A DNA stretch of 64,000 nucleotides from contig QJNS01000729.1 of assembly GCA_004154925.1 (NCBI GenBank), forward strand, positions 1 to 64,000. Reading direction: 5' to 3'. Below are positions 25,101 to 36,155 of the stretch, piece after piece. The DNA comes from Monosporascus cannonballus (taxonomy: Eukaryota > Ascomycota > Sordariomycetes > Xylariales). The position numbers were made by a program, and so were the translations under genes. Every line of letters starts with the position of its first letter. The first letter of the stretch is position 1. The notes under the pieces were generated by a model. The model searched no databases. It had not been told where the DNA came from and saw only the letters and a program-made list of their open reading frames with translations.

Positions 25101-26800
25101 AACGACGATTTAGTAACAAAAGTTAAATACATCATAGATTTTATAAAAGTATTAGATAAACTTAATACGATATATATATAAATATGTATTATACAAATAT
25201 TTAGGGATTTACAAGATCTTAAAACTATTTCAACGTATTTGCTTTTTTGGAATAAATATAATAATTTAGAAAATACGATATTAATATAACTTGTATAATA
25301 AAGCCAAAATACAACGATATAAATTTTACCAAAAATTGTCATCATTACTGGTGTTATAGAAACAATGGAATTGGATTTATATAAATTTTGTTATTAAACT
25401 TTTTTTGGCCCGAAACGTTAATAATAAAAATGTTTTACGATACTGTTTTCCAATTCTTAATAATTTTATAAAGTTGTCTTATTTTTTACCTGATTAAAAT
25501 TTTCTAAATACGAAATAATTTTTTCCTGAAAATATATATTAGATGTACGCATTATTACGTAAAATTGTTTCCGATAAAGGAATTACGTCTACTTTAAGTT
25601 TTTACAAAACCTTTATAATATATATCGGTTAAAAGCATAAATTATCTAATATAATAAAGGTTATATAAATGGAAAAGTAAAATAATTCAATTAAATATTA
25701 AGATATATTTCCACTATTATATGAATTACAAATATAATGATGAATTTAAAAATTTTCGTATCGCCTAACTGACTGATAATAAGAATTCTTATAAAACGAC
25801 TTAAATTGTTTTAATAAATATAAATATTTATTTTATTTTATAAATTTATTAGGAAACGTTTAAAAAGTTTGAAAATATCAAAATAGCATTTACGTCCAAA
25901 TGATTTAAATAATTATACCAGAAAATGAAAATAGAATTAAAATTTGTATATAACTAAATTAATAAATATTATAACCAAAAAAAGAGTTTAAAAAAGTTTT
26001 TTCCCAGAAATAATTAATTTCGTTTCACAGAATATTTACCCGAAAATGCCTAGTAAAATTTTCGATTTTATATATATCGGTTAATAAAAAATTGTTAAGA
26101 AAATCTTAAAAAACAATTTCCAGTTAAAACATTTATTCAAAGTTTAATTTTATCCCGTTTTTCATATTTGCTTGCTTAAGTTAATATCAGATATTATTAA
26201 GGTCTAGATAAAATAACACGATATGTTGATAAAAAACGAAATAGTATACGAAATAAAGAAAGTTTTAGATATACGAAAATAACGGACTTACCTAATATTT
26301 GATTAAATAGAAAAATTATCCAAATTCTGAAAATATCTAGGAATTCTCAAAAATCTTCTAAACGCTTAATATTGATTAAAAAAACCCTTTATTAATAAAC
26401 ACGAACGTATTTTAATTAATAGATTTAATACTGAATTAATCAACCGGGTTTACAGCTTAAATTAACATAGCCGCAGTAACCGTAGCTTTTAACCATTGTT
26501 ACTTTTATTTCAAGCATTCGAACTTTTTTATAGTTTCTGCATTTTAAATACATTAACGAAATATTTCAATATTATAGTTATGAAAAGTTTTTTCTTGTTT
26601 TTGCAAACGGTTTAAGCGGCCAAATAGTTCGTTTAAGCGTTACTGAATTTTTAGTGGTTTGTTTTTCGACTATTCGTTCCTTTAGTTCTAAATGGTTTTT
26701 TGGCAATAAGTTTCTGATATTCGAATTCGGAAGGACCAAAAGGGTTATAAGGATTACCGTATTCAATATAATTCGTATATTTTTAGAATTATAACAAAAT
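22200..26800 (+). pseudogene. pol relic of element B
   Basis: Domain order can be followed on the plus strand. The RT active-site region is near 24,150-24,210 (INGFIVYYLD). RNase H starts at about 24,599 with FMELKTDISDYTLNATI, the 'LETDAS' motif of this family. A segment near 24,710-24,790 corresponds to the 'NY..hdKEllai' region. The integrase core is near 25,567-25,620 (VSDKGITSTLSFYKTF) and is followed by the 'HPQTDGQTER'-type region at about 25,655. All are broken by stops. Minus-strand open frames at 25,345-25,082 and 26,766-26,578 are chance frames over this region. Confidence 0.8.
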
Positions 26801-27033
26801 TTATAACACTTGTTTTTAAATTTACAGCGAAAATAAGAAAAGTATAACGATATAATAAAATTAAACCGTTCGATACGTTTTAAAAGAATTAAAGTATTAA
26901 TACGTTTACGAAAAGGGGATTTTTTTAATACAATCTGATAATAATAAATATGAAGAAAAAAGTCGCTTATTAAATTTAATAAACAAATCCATTTTTAAGC
27001 GCAAAGACTTTTTTTAAAAAAAAACCGAAGTCG

Positions 27034-27202
27034 TAATATAACTTTACGGGTTTGGCTGTTATAAAGACGATTAAGCTTTTTTTGAAACGTAATTTCGATT
27101 AAATCCGAAAATCACGTAATTAGCTTAAAAGATTTAATTTAGCTTATTATCTAAGGAACTTTAAGTTTACCGGACTTTAAGATGGTTTAAGTTGGCTTGA
27201 AG
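27034..27202 (+). repeat. 3' LTR of element B, left part
   Basis: Reads TAATATAACTTTACGGGTTTGGCTGTTA, matching the 5' LTR start TGTTATGACCTTACGGGTTTAGCTGTTA with RIP-type differences. It ends at ...TTGAAG, where element C is inserted. The last five bases, TGAAG (27,198-27,202), are the left copy of the target duplication. Confidence 0.82.
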
Positions 27203-27613
27203 TGTAACGGCTAAGGGTTTAACCAATTATTAAACCTAAGTCGTAAGGGTTTATATTGGCAGAAATATCATAGGATTTTGAATAATGAATACAATAATTA
27301 GTTAAGTTTCGTAATATTAAGGATGTTTTAAATAACGAATTATTATTATAAACTGGCGTTGTTTAGATTATGAAAACAATAAATATATATATCTTTTTTT
27401 GCTTAAAGTACTCAAAGTACGTAAACTTTTAAAAAGCTTTAATTTTTTAATTTTTTAATTTTTCAATTTTTCAATTTTTAGTATAGTTTAAAAATATAAA
27501 GCACTAAGATTTTTAAAAACTTGAAATTTATTATGTATTTAAGTTTTGTATCGGGTTCAAATCTTTTTTACCTGGGCCGTTTTTAGGCCCGTTAAATTAA
27601 TTAAATTATTAAA
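27203..27613 (-). repeat. LTR of element C (3' LTR in element sense)
   Basis: Plus-strand start TGTAACGGCTAAGGGTTTAA, end near GTTAAATTAATTAAATTATT. It aligns with 33,294-33,674 along its whole length, including the shared blocks TTTAAAAAGCTT and ACC..GGCCGT/ACC..AACCGT near the end. It contains a local (AATTTTTT)n-like run at about 27,439-27,480 that is absent from the other LTR. Confidence 0.8.
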
Positions 27614-30600
27614 AAATTGTTTTAAAAAGTAATTCCTTCAAAAACTTTACAAGTTCCTTTTGTTTTTCATTTATTGTATCGCATTATATTTTAAAAAAAC
27701 TCGTTTACGTAAATGTAATAAACATTTTTCAAACCGAAGCATCTATGTAGCTTTTATTATGCCTTTTTATTTTTGTTATTAAAAAAAGAAATATAAGGTT
27801 TTTCTGTGTTTTGAAAACTGCACGTAATATGTTTATTATAATAATTTTTGCGACTTTTTGGGTCGTTTCAAACTAAATATTAAAAAAATTAATAAAAACA
27901 AAATAGGTTCCAAAGGCGTTTCGTATTGCCGTTAATAAACTGGAACGGTTTTTTTTTAAAAAACTAATAGCGAATTTTTAATTGCCGGAGTATAAAATTG
28001 TTTCGTAATAATATTAAAAATGCCCCAATAATAAAGAAATTTAAGCGTTTTAAACGAAAATAAAAACTGTTAACGGCCGAAATAACTACATTAATACCGG
28101 CCGTAACCTTTTCCGATTACATTAACCTTAATATTATTAATTAGTTAATTATTAACTTGAAAAATTTATAAAACGGGTTTAGCGTTATACATGGGAATTC
28201 TTTTTAATAAACTCTAAATATTTATAAGACTTTTTCCACGTATTTAAGTATTTTCGGAATTTACATGATTTTTTATTTAATTAGGTATTAAATAAGTTCG
28301 TTTTAATTTTATATAGGGTTTCGTTTTTTGTTTTTGTGTTATGTTATTCTGTGTAAACTTTGACAATATTTATTAATTTAAAAATAGAAAATGGAAAATG
28401 GAATAAAATTTAACGCTTACCAAAACTCTTTTTATTTATTAAATATTTTTGAAATTTCTGACATAAATTTATATAGATTAATATATTTAAAATACAATGT
28501 ATTCACAAATCTTTCTATTTAAATTTTTTATAACAAAATTAATTAGGTTTAACTGTCAGAAAATTAAATTTTGAGGTCTTTTTAGTTATAATATTTACTT
28601 TTATAATTCCACCAGAATTCTATTCCTGTTTTTATTGTTACTAAAATTAATTAAATTCTTTTAATATTTTTGTACCAATTAAAAATATAAGTTAATTTTT
28701 TAATAAGTAGTTTTTTAGCTTATATATTCTATTCGTAGTTAATATAATATTTTAAATAGGTGTTGAGTATCTAATTTGCCATTTCGTTTATTTATTTATG
28801 TTTCATGTTCGCATATTAAATAACAAATTATTTAAATTAATATATATAATAAATAATTACCAATCTTTTAAAATGAAAGTAAATTTGCTGGGAAATAATT
28901 TGGTATAATAATACCTACGCACTAAACATATTTTTAATATATATATATATATATATATGTGCCGTTCATTCGGTATTCGTATTTTTTAATATTGTAAAAA
29001 AATAAAAGAATTTCGTAAATCGACTAACGATAATAAAAATGCCACTGTAATATATTTTTGTTGCTGAATTTTCGGATAACGAAGATTCCACCATAAAATT
29101 TATAATAATTAAATCCCATAATTTTTAATGATTAATAATAATTATTATTTCGTGTAAGATATATATTATGATACCTTAGTTTTATGGCAAGAATTATGTT
29201 GTTAAACTTTTTAAAAATTTTAATTTTTATTTTGGGAAAATATTGAGGTCGTTAAAATCGGTTAAAGCCGTTATAAATCATTATATATATAAAAAAGTAT
29301 TATTCGTACATGTAGTTTATTAACTTTATTTAACTTTTTTCAGAATTTATTAATATATGTTTTGGTAAATTATCATTTCTTGGGGTATTTTTTAATATAT
29401 GTTATATGGAATAACTCGTATTATTGCATTTTGATGCAAATACAGATATTGTTAAAAAATTAATATCGAAAAGTATATAATAAATTTTAATTAATCTTTT
29501 TGGAAATCCAGTCCTTTACTTAAGTTATTTTTTTGGTTATTTTTAGGCTTTTTTTATATATAATAATAAAATCGAAATTGGTTATTCTTTACGTATCGCA
29601 ATTATGGGTTTCCAAAATTTTATATCGTAACAAAATAAATAAAGTTTTAATAATTCGTATAAATATTAATTTAATTAATTTTTAAAAAGTTTTTACTTAT
29701 TTAAAATGACATCATTAAATTCGGTTCTTTTGAATTTATATAAAAAAGCAATACGGTATAACTTGTCTTAATTATTCCGTTATCCGATTATTTTATTTAG
29801 TTTGTAACCAGAAATATCGATTTTTAATTTAAGAAACATATTTTAAACCGTATATAATTAAGGTTAATTCATAAATAAAATTTTTCCAATTTTTAAATGT
29901 TTTTTTATTCACAACGTTTAACGAAATTCTAATTTCATGAAATTCATTAGAAAGATAATAATTTTGTTGAAAATTCCAATAAATTTCTTCTAATAATTAG
30001 TACGTATAAAAAATACCTGTTTCTTGAAAGATTATCAAGAACGTTGATTATTTTATGATTAAAACGATATTTTGGGGGTTTATTTAGATATACTTTAGGA
30101 TAATAATATATATTAATTACTTTATTTCTTATTTATAAATTGGTTTTTTTAGTGTTAATTTATCACTTGGCGTTATGTAAAACGCTACAAATCTTATAAA
30201 TATATCTATATATATATATTTGGATTTCGAATAAATAAGATTATCGGTAAGGTAACATATAACAAAGACGTGAAGATACTTTTATAATTTATAAGTTATT
30301 ATTCGTTACAAAATTATTGTTATATCGGTAAATCTTATGAACGTAATTAAATGTAAATAATTCGTATTTCGTTAGAGAAGTTCATTTTTATTTATATATT
30401 CTTTAATTTTAATAAACTTTGATTTATTTTTAAAATCGAACTTTATAAATTATTTGATTTTAGTGCATCGGGTTTCTATTTCCGTATTTAACGGTAATAA
30501 TATTTAATTTTTAACAGTAATATCGTTTAATTAATAATAATTAAACATGAGTTGTAATTTCTATTTTTATTTTCACGTACCAAAAATATGCATTATTTTG

Positions 30601-33293
30601 TAGGTATTTTAAAAGCTTAAATTTATCGTTTTTGTAACCGATTCTTTTAAATACTTTTTTTAAAAAACGCGTAATTCGTTTCCGTTAAAGTTATAAATGG
30701 AGTAAATTTTAATAAATAAACTTTTCTTTGAGATTATTTCGTAATTTTCTTCGTTATATTTTATTAATTTTATATTGAATTCTTTTGAAAAAGCTGTTTG
30801 TAATTGTAATATTACAATATATTCATTAATAATCTTTAATTTTTTCAGTTATTGACTTAAATCGTTCTTTAACTACCTAAATTTTGTTGTTAGAATAATA
30901 ATAATACGTTATAATTTTTTTCGTATGCCCTTTTTTAGTATCGTATTTTTGTACCTAGATTCGTCGTTATTTCTGCTTAAATTTTATTAAATTTTATTAA
31001 TTTTTTATTCTTTATTATTTTTTTCAAATGTGTTTATTAATAAGACATGAAACGAATTTTATCTTGCTAGCTTTCTAGTTAATTAAAGCTTTATATTAAT
31101 ATATCCATCATAATTTTAAAATTATAATGTAATTTTTAAATAAAACGATATCAAAATCCAATCTTTAGTATCGTCCTTAAAAAAAATCTTAAGGTAATTA
31201 ATTTTGCATTAGAGTTTCTTTTTATCGTAAGTAAAATTTTAACTTTGGGTATATATTGTTATATACGGTTTCAATTGAATTTTCTTAACAATATTTAGTA
31301 TAATATTATTCCCGTTTAAAATATTGTAATTTACTATTACGGTATATTAATACCTTTTAATTCGTATATCCGGAATAATAAAGTTATTAACGGTTTTTAT
31401 CTTCATGTTTAAAGACTTTTTTGGCAATTCTTTTAACCCTTTTTTAAATTTTATTATTTTGTGCTTTTTTAAAAGTAACTTTTTAAAAAACTCTTTTAGA
31501 ATTCGTCAAATTCTATTTATATTTCTTTCGTATAATGTTTTAAATTATTATATTTGTCGTTCCTGTCGGCAAATTTGGCCTTTAAGTTATATTAATTCTT
31601 TTTAATTTTGTTATATTTGTTTATTCAATAACTGATTCGTTTATTTATTATATACTATCCCATTATATCGGATCGTCATTATTTTCCTAAATGTTTAAGA
31701 TAAAAATAGCAATTTGCCCCTTAATATTTTTAAAGGTTTATAATAAATGCTAACTGAAAATACAAGTTCGTAATAGTTTTCTAGCAGTATTTTTTTACAG
31801 TATACTGAATTAATCTTTTTAGGGACTAATAATTACACGAATTGCAATAGAAAAAAGAGTTTTCTTACGGGTATCGCATTTTTTAGTTAGTTTATTCCAT
31901 AAGGTTATTTTTTTGTTAATACCGTCTTAAAGGTTAATAATTCCAAAATATCGATATTAACATTTATTTATATTATTATTTCCGGGTTAATTAGTGAAAT
32001 TGGATTTTGTTTTAGATATACGTATAATGCGTTAATAGATAATTTTCGTATTCGTTATATATTATGTATTTTTCGTTGTCCATTATATACGGTATATATT
32101 TTACCGTATCGATTTGCGAATTTATAATAACCAGTTTTTATTTATTTTTCATATTTTTAGTCAATATTTCAGTACATTTTATTTTCTCTTAAACGTTTTC
32201 CTGGCTAAATTTTTAGCCTTTTGTATTTCGCGTCGAATGTTTCGTCATAATAACCTTTATTCGTATTAAATCCGAATTATATTAATATTTTGCTTATTTT
32301 AGTCGAATAATTTCCCGTTTGGGCCAATTAGTCATTCTTTTAGAATAGGAGTTTAATTGCCTTGTTGTCGAAGTTTTTTATAAGTATTTCGGTAATATTT
32401 TGTTTTATTATACTTGTAATATTTAATTTGTTTTTTTGTTTTCACGTTGGTCCATTTCGAATTCCATAGGTTTTAACGTTATGTTATAGAATATAAATAA
32501 TATATTACTTTTTTCCTAGTTAGCCGATTAACTTTTATACTTTAGAATATATTGTGTTTCATATAGTATTTATATAACGTATTATTAATTTCAAGTATGT
32601 TTATAACACATGGATTTAAAGTTTAAAGTTTTAAATTTGCAATATTTCTATGTTTACGGTTATCTTTTCTGTGTTTCTAAAATAATTCGATAAAATTATT
32701 CTCTTTGTTGTCTGTCCATCTTATTTGAACCATGGAGCTTTTGAAATCAATAATATACTTTAAAGCAGGTTTTTTGGTTATAACCGTAAGATTTGCTATG
32801 CCGCCGTTTACTTTTATCCGCGTTTTCGAAATTAATTTTTAAATTTCCTTTAAAGTTCGCATAAGTGGAAAAACAAAATTGGTAATTTTTTCTTAATTAG
32901 CCGTAACGTTATGTAGATTATTTCTTATTACCAATTTAAATTAATCTAGAATGTTTTCTGTTAAAATAACTGCGATAACAAAAATTTTATTCACGGCTTT
33001 GTTCAATTTTTAAAAGCGGAAATATATTCGTACTTAGATAAGAAAAATTTAAACGCTTTTTTTTCCGTCGTAAGGTTAGGGTTTTTTGGCCTTATATCTT
33101 AATACCATAATACAAATCAAGATAACCGTTATTTGGTTTATAGATTTCTAAATTTATATCTTAAGCTCCTTAAATTTGGCCTAAAATTACGCAGTAATAA
33201 ACGGTGCTTAAATATTAATCGACATTTTGATTAAGAGGTTATTATTTAAATTTAACCGTATTCTTAAACCAAAGCTTATAACGTACAACGGCT
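27614..33293 (-). pseudogene. gag-pol relic of element C
   Basis: The minus-strand order is gag (about 33,000-32,350), protease and RT (about 32,000-29,900), RNase H (about 29,900-29,400) and integrase (about 29,400-28,000). The zinc knuckle reads YYKYNKTKYYRNTYKKL, again with Tyr in place of Cys and His. The sequence is collinear with A: for example C 28,690-28,770 matches A 2,240-2,340, and C 30,640 matches A 4,300. A plus-strand open frame at 31,405-31,605 is a chance antisense frame. Confidence 0.8.
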
Positions 33294-33674
33294 AAAGGTT
33301 TAACTAATTATTAAACTTAAATCGTACGGATTTATACTAATAAGAACATCGTAATATTTTAAATAATAAATATAATAATTGATTATGTTTCGTAGCACTA
33401 GGAATATTTCAAATAATGAATTATTATTGCAAATTACTTTTATTTAAATTATAGAAATAACGAACATATATATCGTACTTTTGGCCTAAAGTATTTAAAA
33501 TATTTAACCCCTTAAGCTTTCTAAGTTTCTTAATCCCTTTTTACAGTTTAAAAAGCTTAAGATGCCAAGACCTTTAAAAATCTTGAGCTTATTATACAAT
33601 TAGTTCCTGTGTCGAGTATAGTTCTTTCTTACCCCAACCGTCTCTACTCTCGCTAAGCTAGTTAGATCATAATA
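33294..33674 (-). repeat. LTR of element C (5' LTR in element sense)
   Basis: Plus-strand start TACAACGGCTAAAGGTTTAA, end GTTAGATCATAATA, so in element sense it starts TATTATGATC (TG changed to TA). The last 60 bp (TTCTTACCCCAACCGTCTC) are less decayed than the partner LTR, so the two LTRs diverged mainly by RIP. Confidence 0.8.
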
Positions 33675-33919
33675 TAAAGGGATTTAACGAATAAAATAAT
33701 TTTAAGCCAGCGTAATCGGCTTAAGTCCAAAGTAAAATATATATGTTCGCTAATTTTACAATGAAAATAACATTAATTTGTAATGCGATTTGATTACTTA
33801 AATATCTCTAATATTACGAAACATAATTATGTTTTATTAATTAAATTCCTAAAATATTCCTGTTAACGTAAATACGTACGACTTAGGTTTAATAATTGGT
33901 TAAACCCCTAGCCGTTATA
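33675..33919 (+). repeat. 3' LTR of element B, right part
   Basis: Resumes with TAAAGGGATTTAACGAATAA and ends with CCCCTAGCCGTTATA. Together with 27,034-27,202 it rebuilds the order of the 5' LTR of B. Its end is the inverse of the starting sequence of LTR C, which is why 33,294-33,919 looks like a long inverted repeat at first sight. Confidence 0.82.
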
Positions 33920-33998
33920 TAAAGGTTTAATATTTTTTCAAAAAAATACTTTTTAAAACCGCTAGCATAAATAAAATTGTTTTAATAATAAAGAATAT

Positions 33999-34122
33999 TG
34001 TCACAGTCCCAAGTGGTACCTAGTAGGTATATAGAGCAGAACAAGGCGGTCAGTGCTCGAGCTGACAACGCTCCACTTTTAGTGGTGTAATGGCTAGACT
34101 CTTGTTCTTCGATGCCGTAACA
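33999..34122. mobile_element. 124-bp solo LTR with perfect 5-bp target duplication
   Basis: The segment starts TGTCACAGTCCCAAGTGG and ends GATGCCGTAACA, so it has TG...CA ends. It is flanked on both sides by AATAT (33,994-33,998 and 34,123-34,127). It has no coding capacity and is GC-normal, with CA and TG dinucleotides intact. A short LTR left by recombination of a small (TRIM-like) or a copia-type retrotransposon fits. Orientation cannot be decided: TGTTACGGCATCG on the minus strand is an equally good LTR start. Confidence 0.75.
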
Positions 34123-34221
34123 AATATAAATTATAAAAATACCAGTATACATATATTCGTATTCCTTTCTTTATGCTTTATATAATTGCCAGCTTATCGT
34201 GCAAAATAATTATCAAAAACA

Positions 34222-34807
34222 GTGTCAGAATACAGCTCCGTGCAGCCAGATAGGGCTAGGGCAGGACCTTATATAAATCCTGATAAAAACATGTCCAGCA
34301 ACAATCGCTGATACAATTCAGGTATCAATTGTTAGCTTCACTGAGCCACGAACCTTAATTGATGCGCTATGGCGCGTGAGGGAGGGCGTTACAGTTGCCC
34401 ACGACCTTGGCCAGAACTGGCGTCGTTTTGGGCGGTACGCCTTACGATATACCATTAATACTCGGAAACAGCTGGGTACTGCCCTCACTGGGCCGCAGGG
34501 AGGACATAGCTTGAACCGCTGGAAACAGCGACACGTCCATGGACATGACTTGTGAGATGGGTTCTACTTCATTATAGAGTAAGATAGTTAGTTAGCTAGC
34601 TACACCTAGCCTAGCACGCCCAAATGCCCCAAGGGAGGCTATGGGAGAGCCGCTACGCGGCCTTCCCCCGGCGTTAAATACTACAAACAAACAAACAAAC
34701 CCTAATTGACAATTGTATCAGCGACTGTTGCTGGACATGTTTTTATCAGGATTTATATAAGGTCCTGTCCTAGCCCTATCTGGCTGCACGGAGCTGTATT
34801 CTTACAC
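34222..34807. mobile_element. 586-bp element with 97-bp terminal inverted repeats
   Basis: Bases 34,222-34,318 and the reverse complement of 34,711-34,807 agree at 94 of 97 positions. They begin GTGTCAGAATACAGC and GTGTAAGAATACAGC and include CCGTGCAGCCAGATAGGGCT. The three differences are C/A, G/A and A/G. The interior is GC-normal and non-coding. No clear target duplication is visible at the outer ends. Likely a MITE (non-autonomous DNA transposon) that has not undergone RIP. Confidence 0.85.
34319..34710 (+). repeat. Interior of the inverted-repeat element, with a LINE-like (ACAA)n tail
   Basis: The interior contains GTTAGTTAGCTAGCTA, then CCTTCCCCCGGCGTTAAATA immediately followed by an (ACAA)n run at 34,683-34,700. 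A GC-rich end followed by a short A-rich tandem tail is how many fungal Tad-type LINEs finish, so a 5'-truncated LINE copy may sit inside the element. No reverse-transcriptase frame is present; the call rests on the tail only. Confidence 0.4.
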
Positions 34808-35295
34808 ATATCTTTAATAATTTGCTGTTATTAAATGCAATAATTTCTTACGTTCTATTTCATTATTTCCATCGTAACCGCTAATATAACCTTATAATTA
34901 GATTTAATAATTAGTGTATAAAACCACCTGTTATATTTTGTTTTTTAAAGCGAAATATACAACTGCTAGTAAAAACTGTATATCGGGAGCTGCATTTAAT
35001 TAACTTACTTTTTATAAAGCAACTAAGAAAGAAAATAAATAAAATATTTTGTTTAAAAACACATGTTATAATATGAAAATTAAAATGCTATTCGAAACTA
35101 TATCAATTAATTATAAAATAGGAATATAATTTTTGACGTTGTATTACGTCTAGTAAAATCTTAGAGACAGTAACCGCACTTAACAAGGGCGATTTATTAA
35201 TATAAAGCGCCGGAAAAGGTTAACGTTCTTCTAGATAATCCTTAAACCTTTTTGGGTGCCCTTTTTCGTCATATTATTTAATGACGGATTACTGC
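34808..35295. other. AT-rich spacer
   Basis: Moderately AT-rich, with no gene, inverted repeat or RNA motif recognised. From about 35,180 the GC content rises to that of the island. Confidence 0.6.
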
Positions 35296-35800
35296 CTATT
35301 GATTAAGATTGTGTAGCCAACGAGTCTTCTTTGTAGCTACTAAAAGATTCGTTACTTTAGATGCCGGTACGAGCGAAAGAAAAGGAAGGAATTTAAGCGA
35401 AAAAATTGATAGCTTCTCTTTGATTAAGCATGTCCTCCCTATTGCAGGGACCTTTACTAATCTTCTCTCCCTATCGAAGTGCGTGAGCTCGGGGACTCTA
35501 AGGCTTGCTGCTGACCCGTCTCTGCCCCGTTGCAATAGTTGCCGTGATCCCCATAGAGCTTCTAGGAGTGCTAACAAGAAGCCGAGTACGCAGCCCTAGT
35601 TGCAGACACAAAATTGGAATAGTTGCTGATATGGCAGCCGAAGGGTTTCGGACTCGCAGACCGAATATTATGGGAAAGACATACCAGGCGCCTTCCTCCC
35701 ACGTCTTGGGCGAAATGATAAGGCCACCTTTGTGTCCAGCAGCGGAGAGATGGGAATCTGATAATACAAGCAAGCCGAAGGATAACCCTCTTTTATAAAA
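35296..35800. other. GC-normal stretch with overlapping open frames, not assigned
   Basis: Open frames of 91-97 codons overlap on both strands (minus 35,773-35,498 and 35,577-35,296; plus 35,309-35,599 and 35,505-35,798). None shows a domain, signal peptide or convincing splice set. They cannot all be genes, and most must be chance frames in GC-normal DNA. This could be a broken gene, or single-copy DNA downstream of the esterase. Confidence 0.4.
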
Positions 35801-36155
35801 TGGATGATAAAAGCCTATCTTAATTCGGACAGTAGTAAGAAAAGGTGTACGTTCGGAATATATATAATCACAGGGATGATACGGTACATACCTGGCTGGG
35901 TGTTTAGAGATGGCTCAACTATAGACCAGAACCTGGTTACTTATATAGGTGCTTGAGGTGACAAGCGACAGATATAGTGGTGTATTATTATATACATGTA
36001 CTCTCCCAATTGCTTGAAAAACATGTGGCGGCAAAATGGGGGTGATCCGGAGCCCTCCTTAACCATCATTGCCTCTTGACCCATGCCATTATCTTGTCCT
36101 GTACCCAAATACCCAGCATGCCCCTTATGGAAGCTCTTCGTCTCTTTCATAGACC
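35801..36155 (-). other. Downstream region (3' flank) of the esterase gene
   Basis: Lies just beyond the esterase stop codon on the minus strand and probably holds its 3' UTR and transcript end. A 69-codon frame (36,150-35,941) follows the stop directly and has no recognisable motif. AT-rich pieces near 35,980 (TATTATTATATACATG) could serve in 3' end formation, but no firm signal can be assigned. Confidence 0.4.

Larger units (their letters stand above)
27203..33674 (-). mobile_element. Complete Ty3/gypsy retrotransposon C nested in the 3' LTR of B
   Basis: A 6,472-bp element in minus orientation: LTR 27,203-27,613, internal domain 27,614-33,293, LTR 33,294-33,674. It is flanked by TGAAG (27,198-27,202) and TAAAG (33,675-33,679), a 5-bp target-site duplication with one G-to-A change of the RIP type. 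The internal minus strand holds a gag zinc-knuckle remnant (about 32,415-32,370), an RT box reading YLTDNLIYSKSK (about 30,252-30,218) and an integrase segment starting WDLIIINF (about 29,125-29,085). Both LTRs are present, so it inserted as a full element and was later decayed in place. Confidence 0.87.
20882..33919 (+). mobile_element. Ty3/gypsy retrotransposon B, interrupted by nested element C
   Basis: Plus-strand element with 5' LTR 20,882-21,302, gag relic from about 21,440, pol to about 26,800 and a 3' LTR split into 27,034-27,202 and 33,675-33,919. The two LTR pieces together (169 + 245 bp) match the 5' LTR in length (421 bp) and order: the left piece ends at ...GGCTTGAAG and the right piece resumes at TAAAGGGATTTAACG, matching the 5' LTR's CTTAAAGGGATTTAACG. 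Without C the element would be about 6.6 kb, a normal gypsy size. Bases 26,850-27,033 are AT-rich leader/3' UTR of the element without further motif. Confidence 0.85.

Noticed and set aside
25082..25345. 87-codon minus-strand frame
   Set aside because: It is antisense to the pol relic of element B and low in complexity.
33294..33919. Long inverted repeat of about 200 bp arms
   Set aside because: It is produced by two LTRs in opposite orientation (LTR of C and the right part of the 3' LTR of B) lying next to each other, not by a separate inverted-repeat element.
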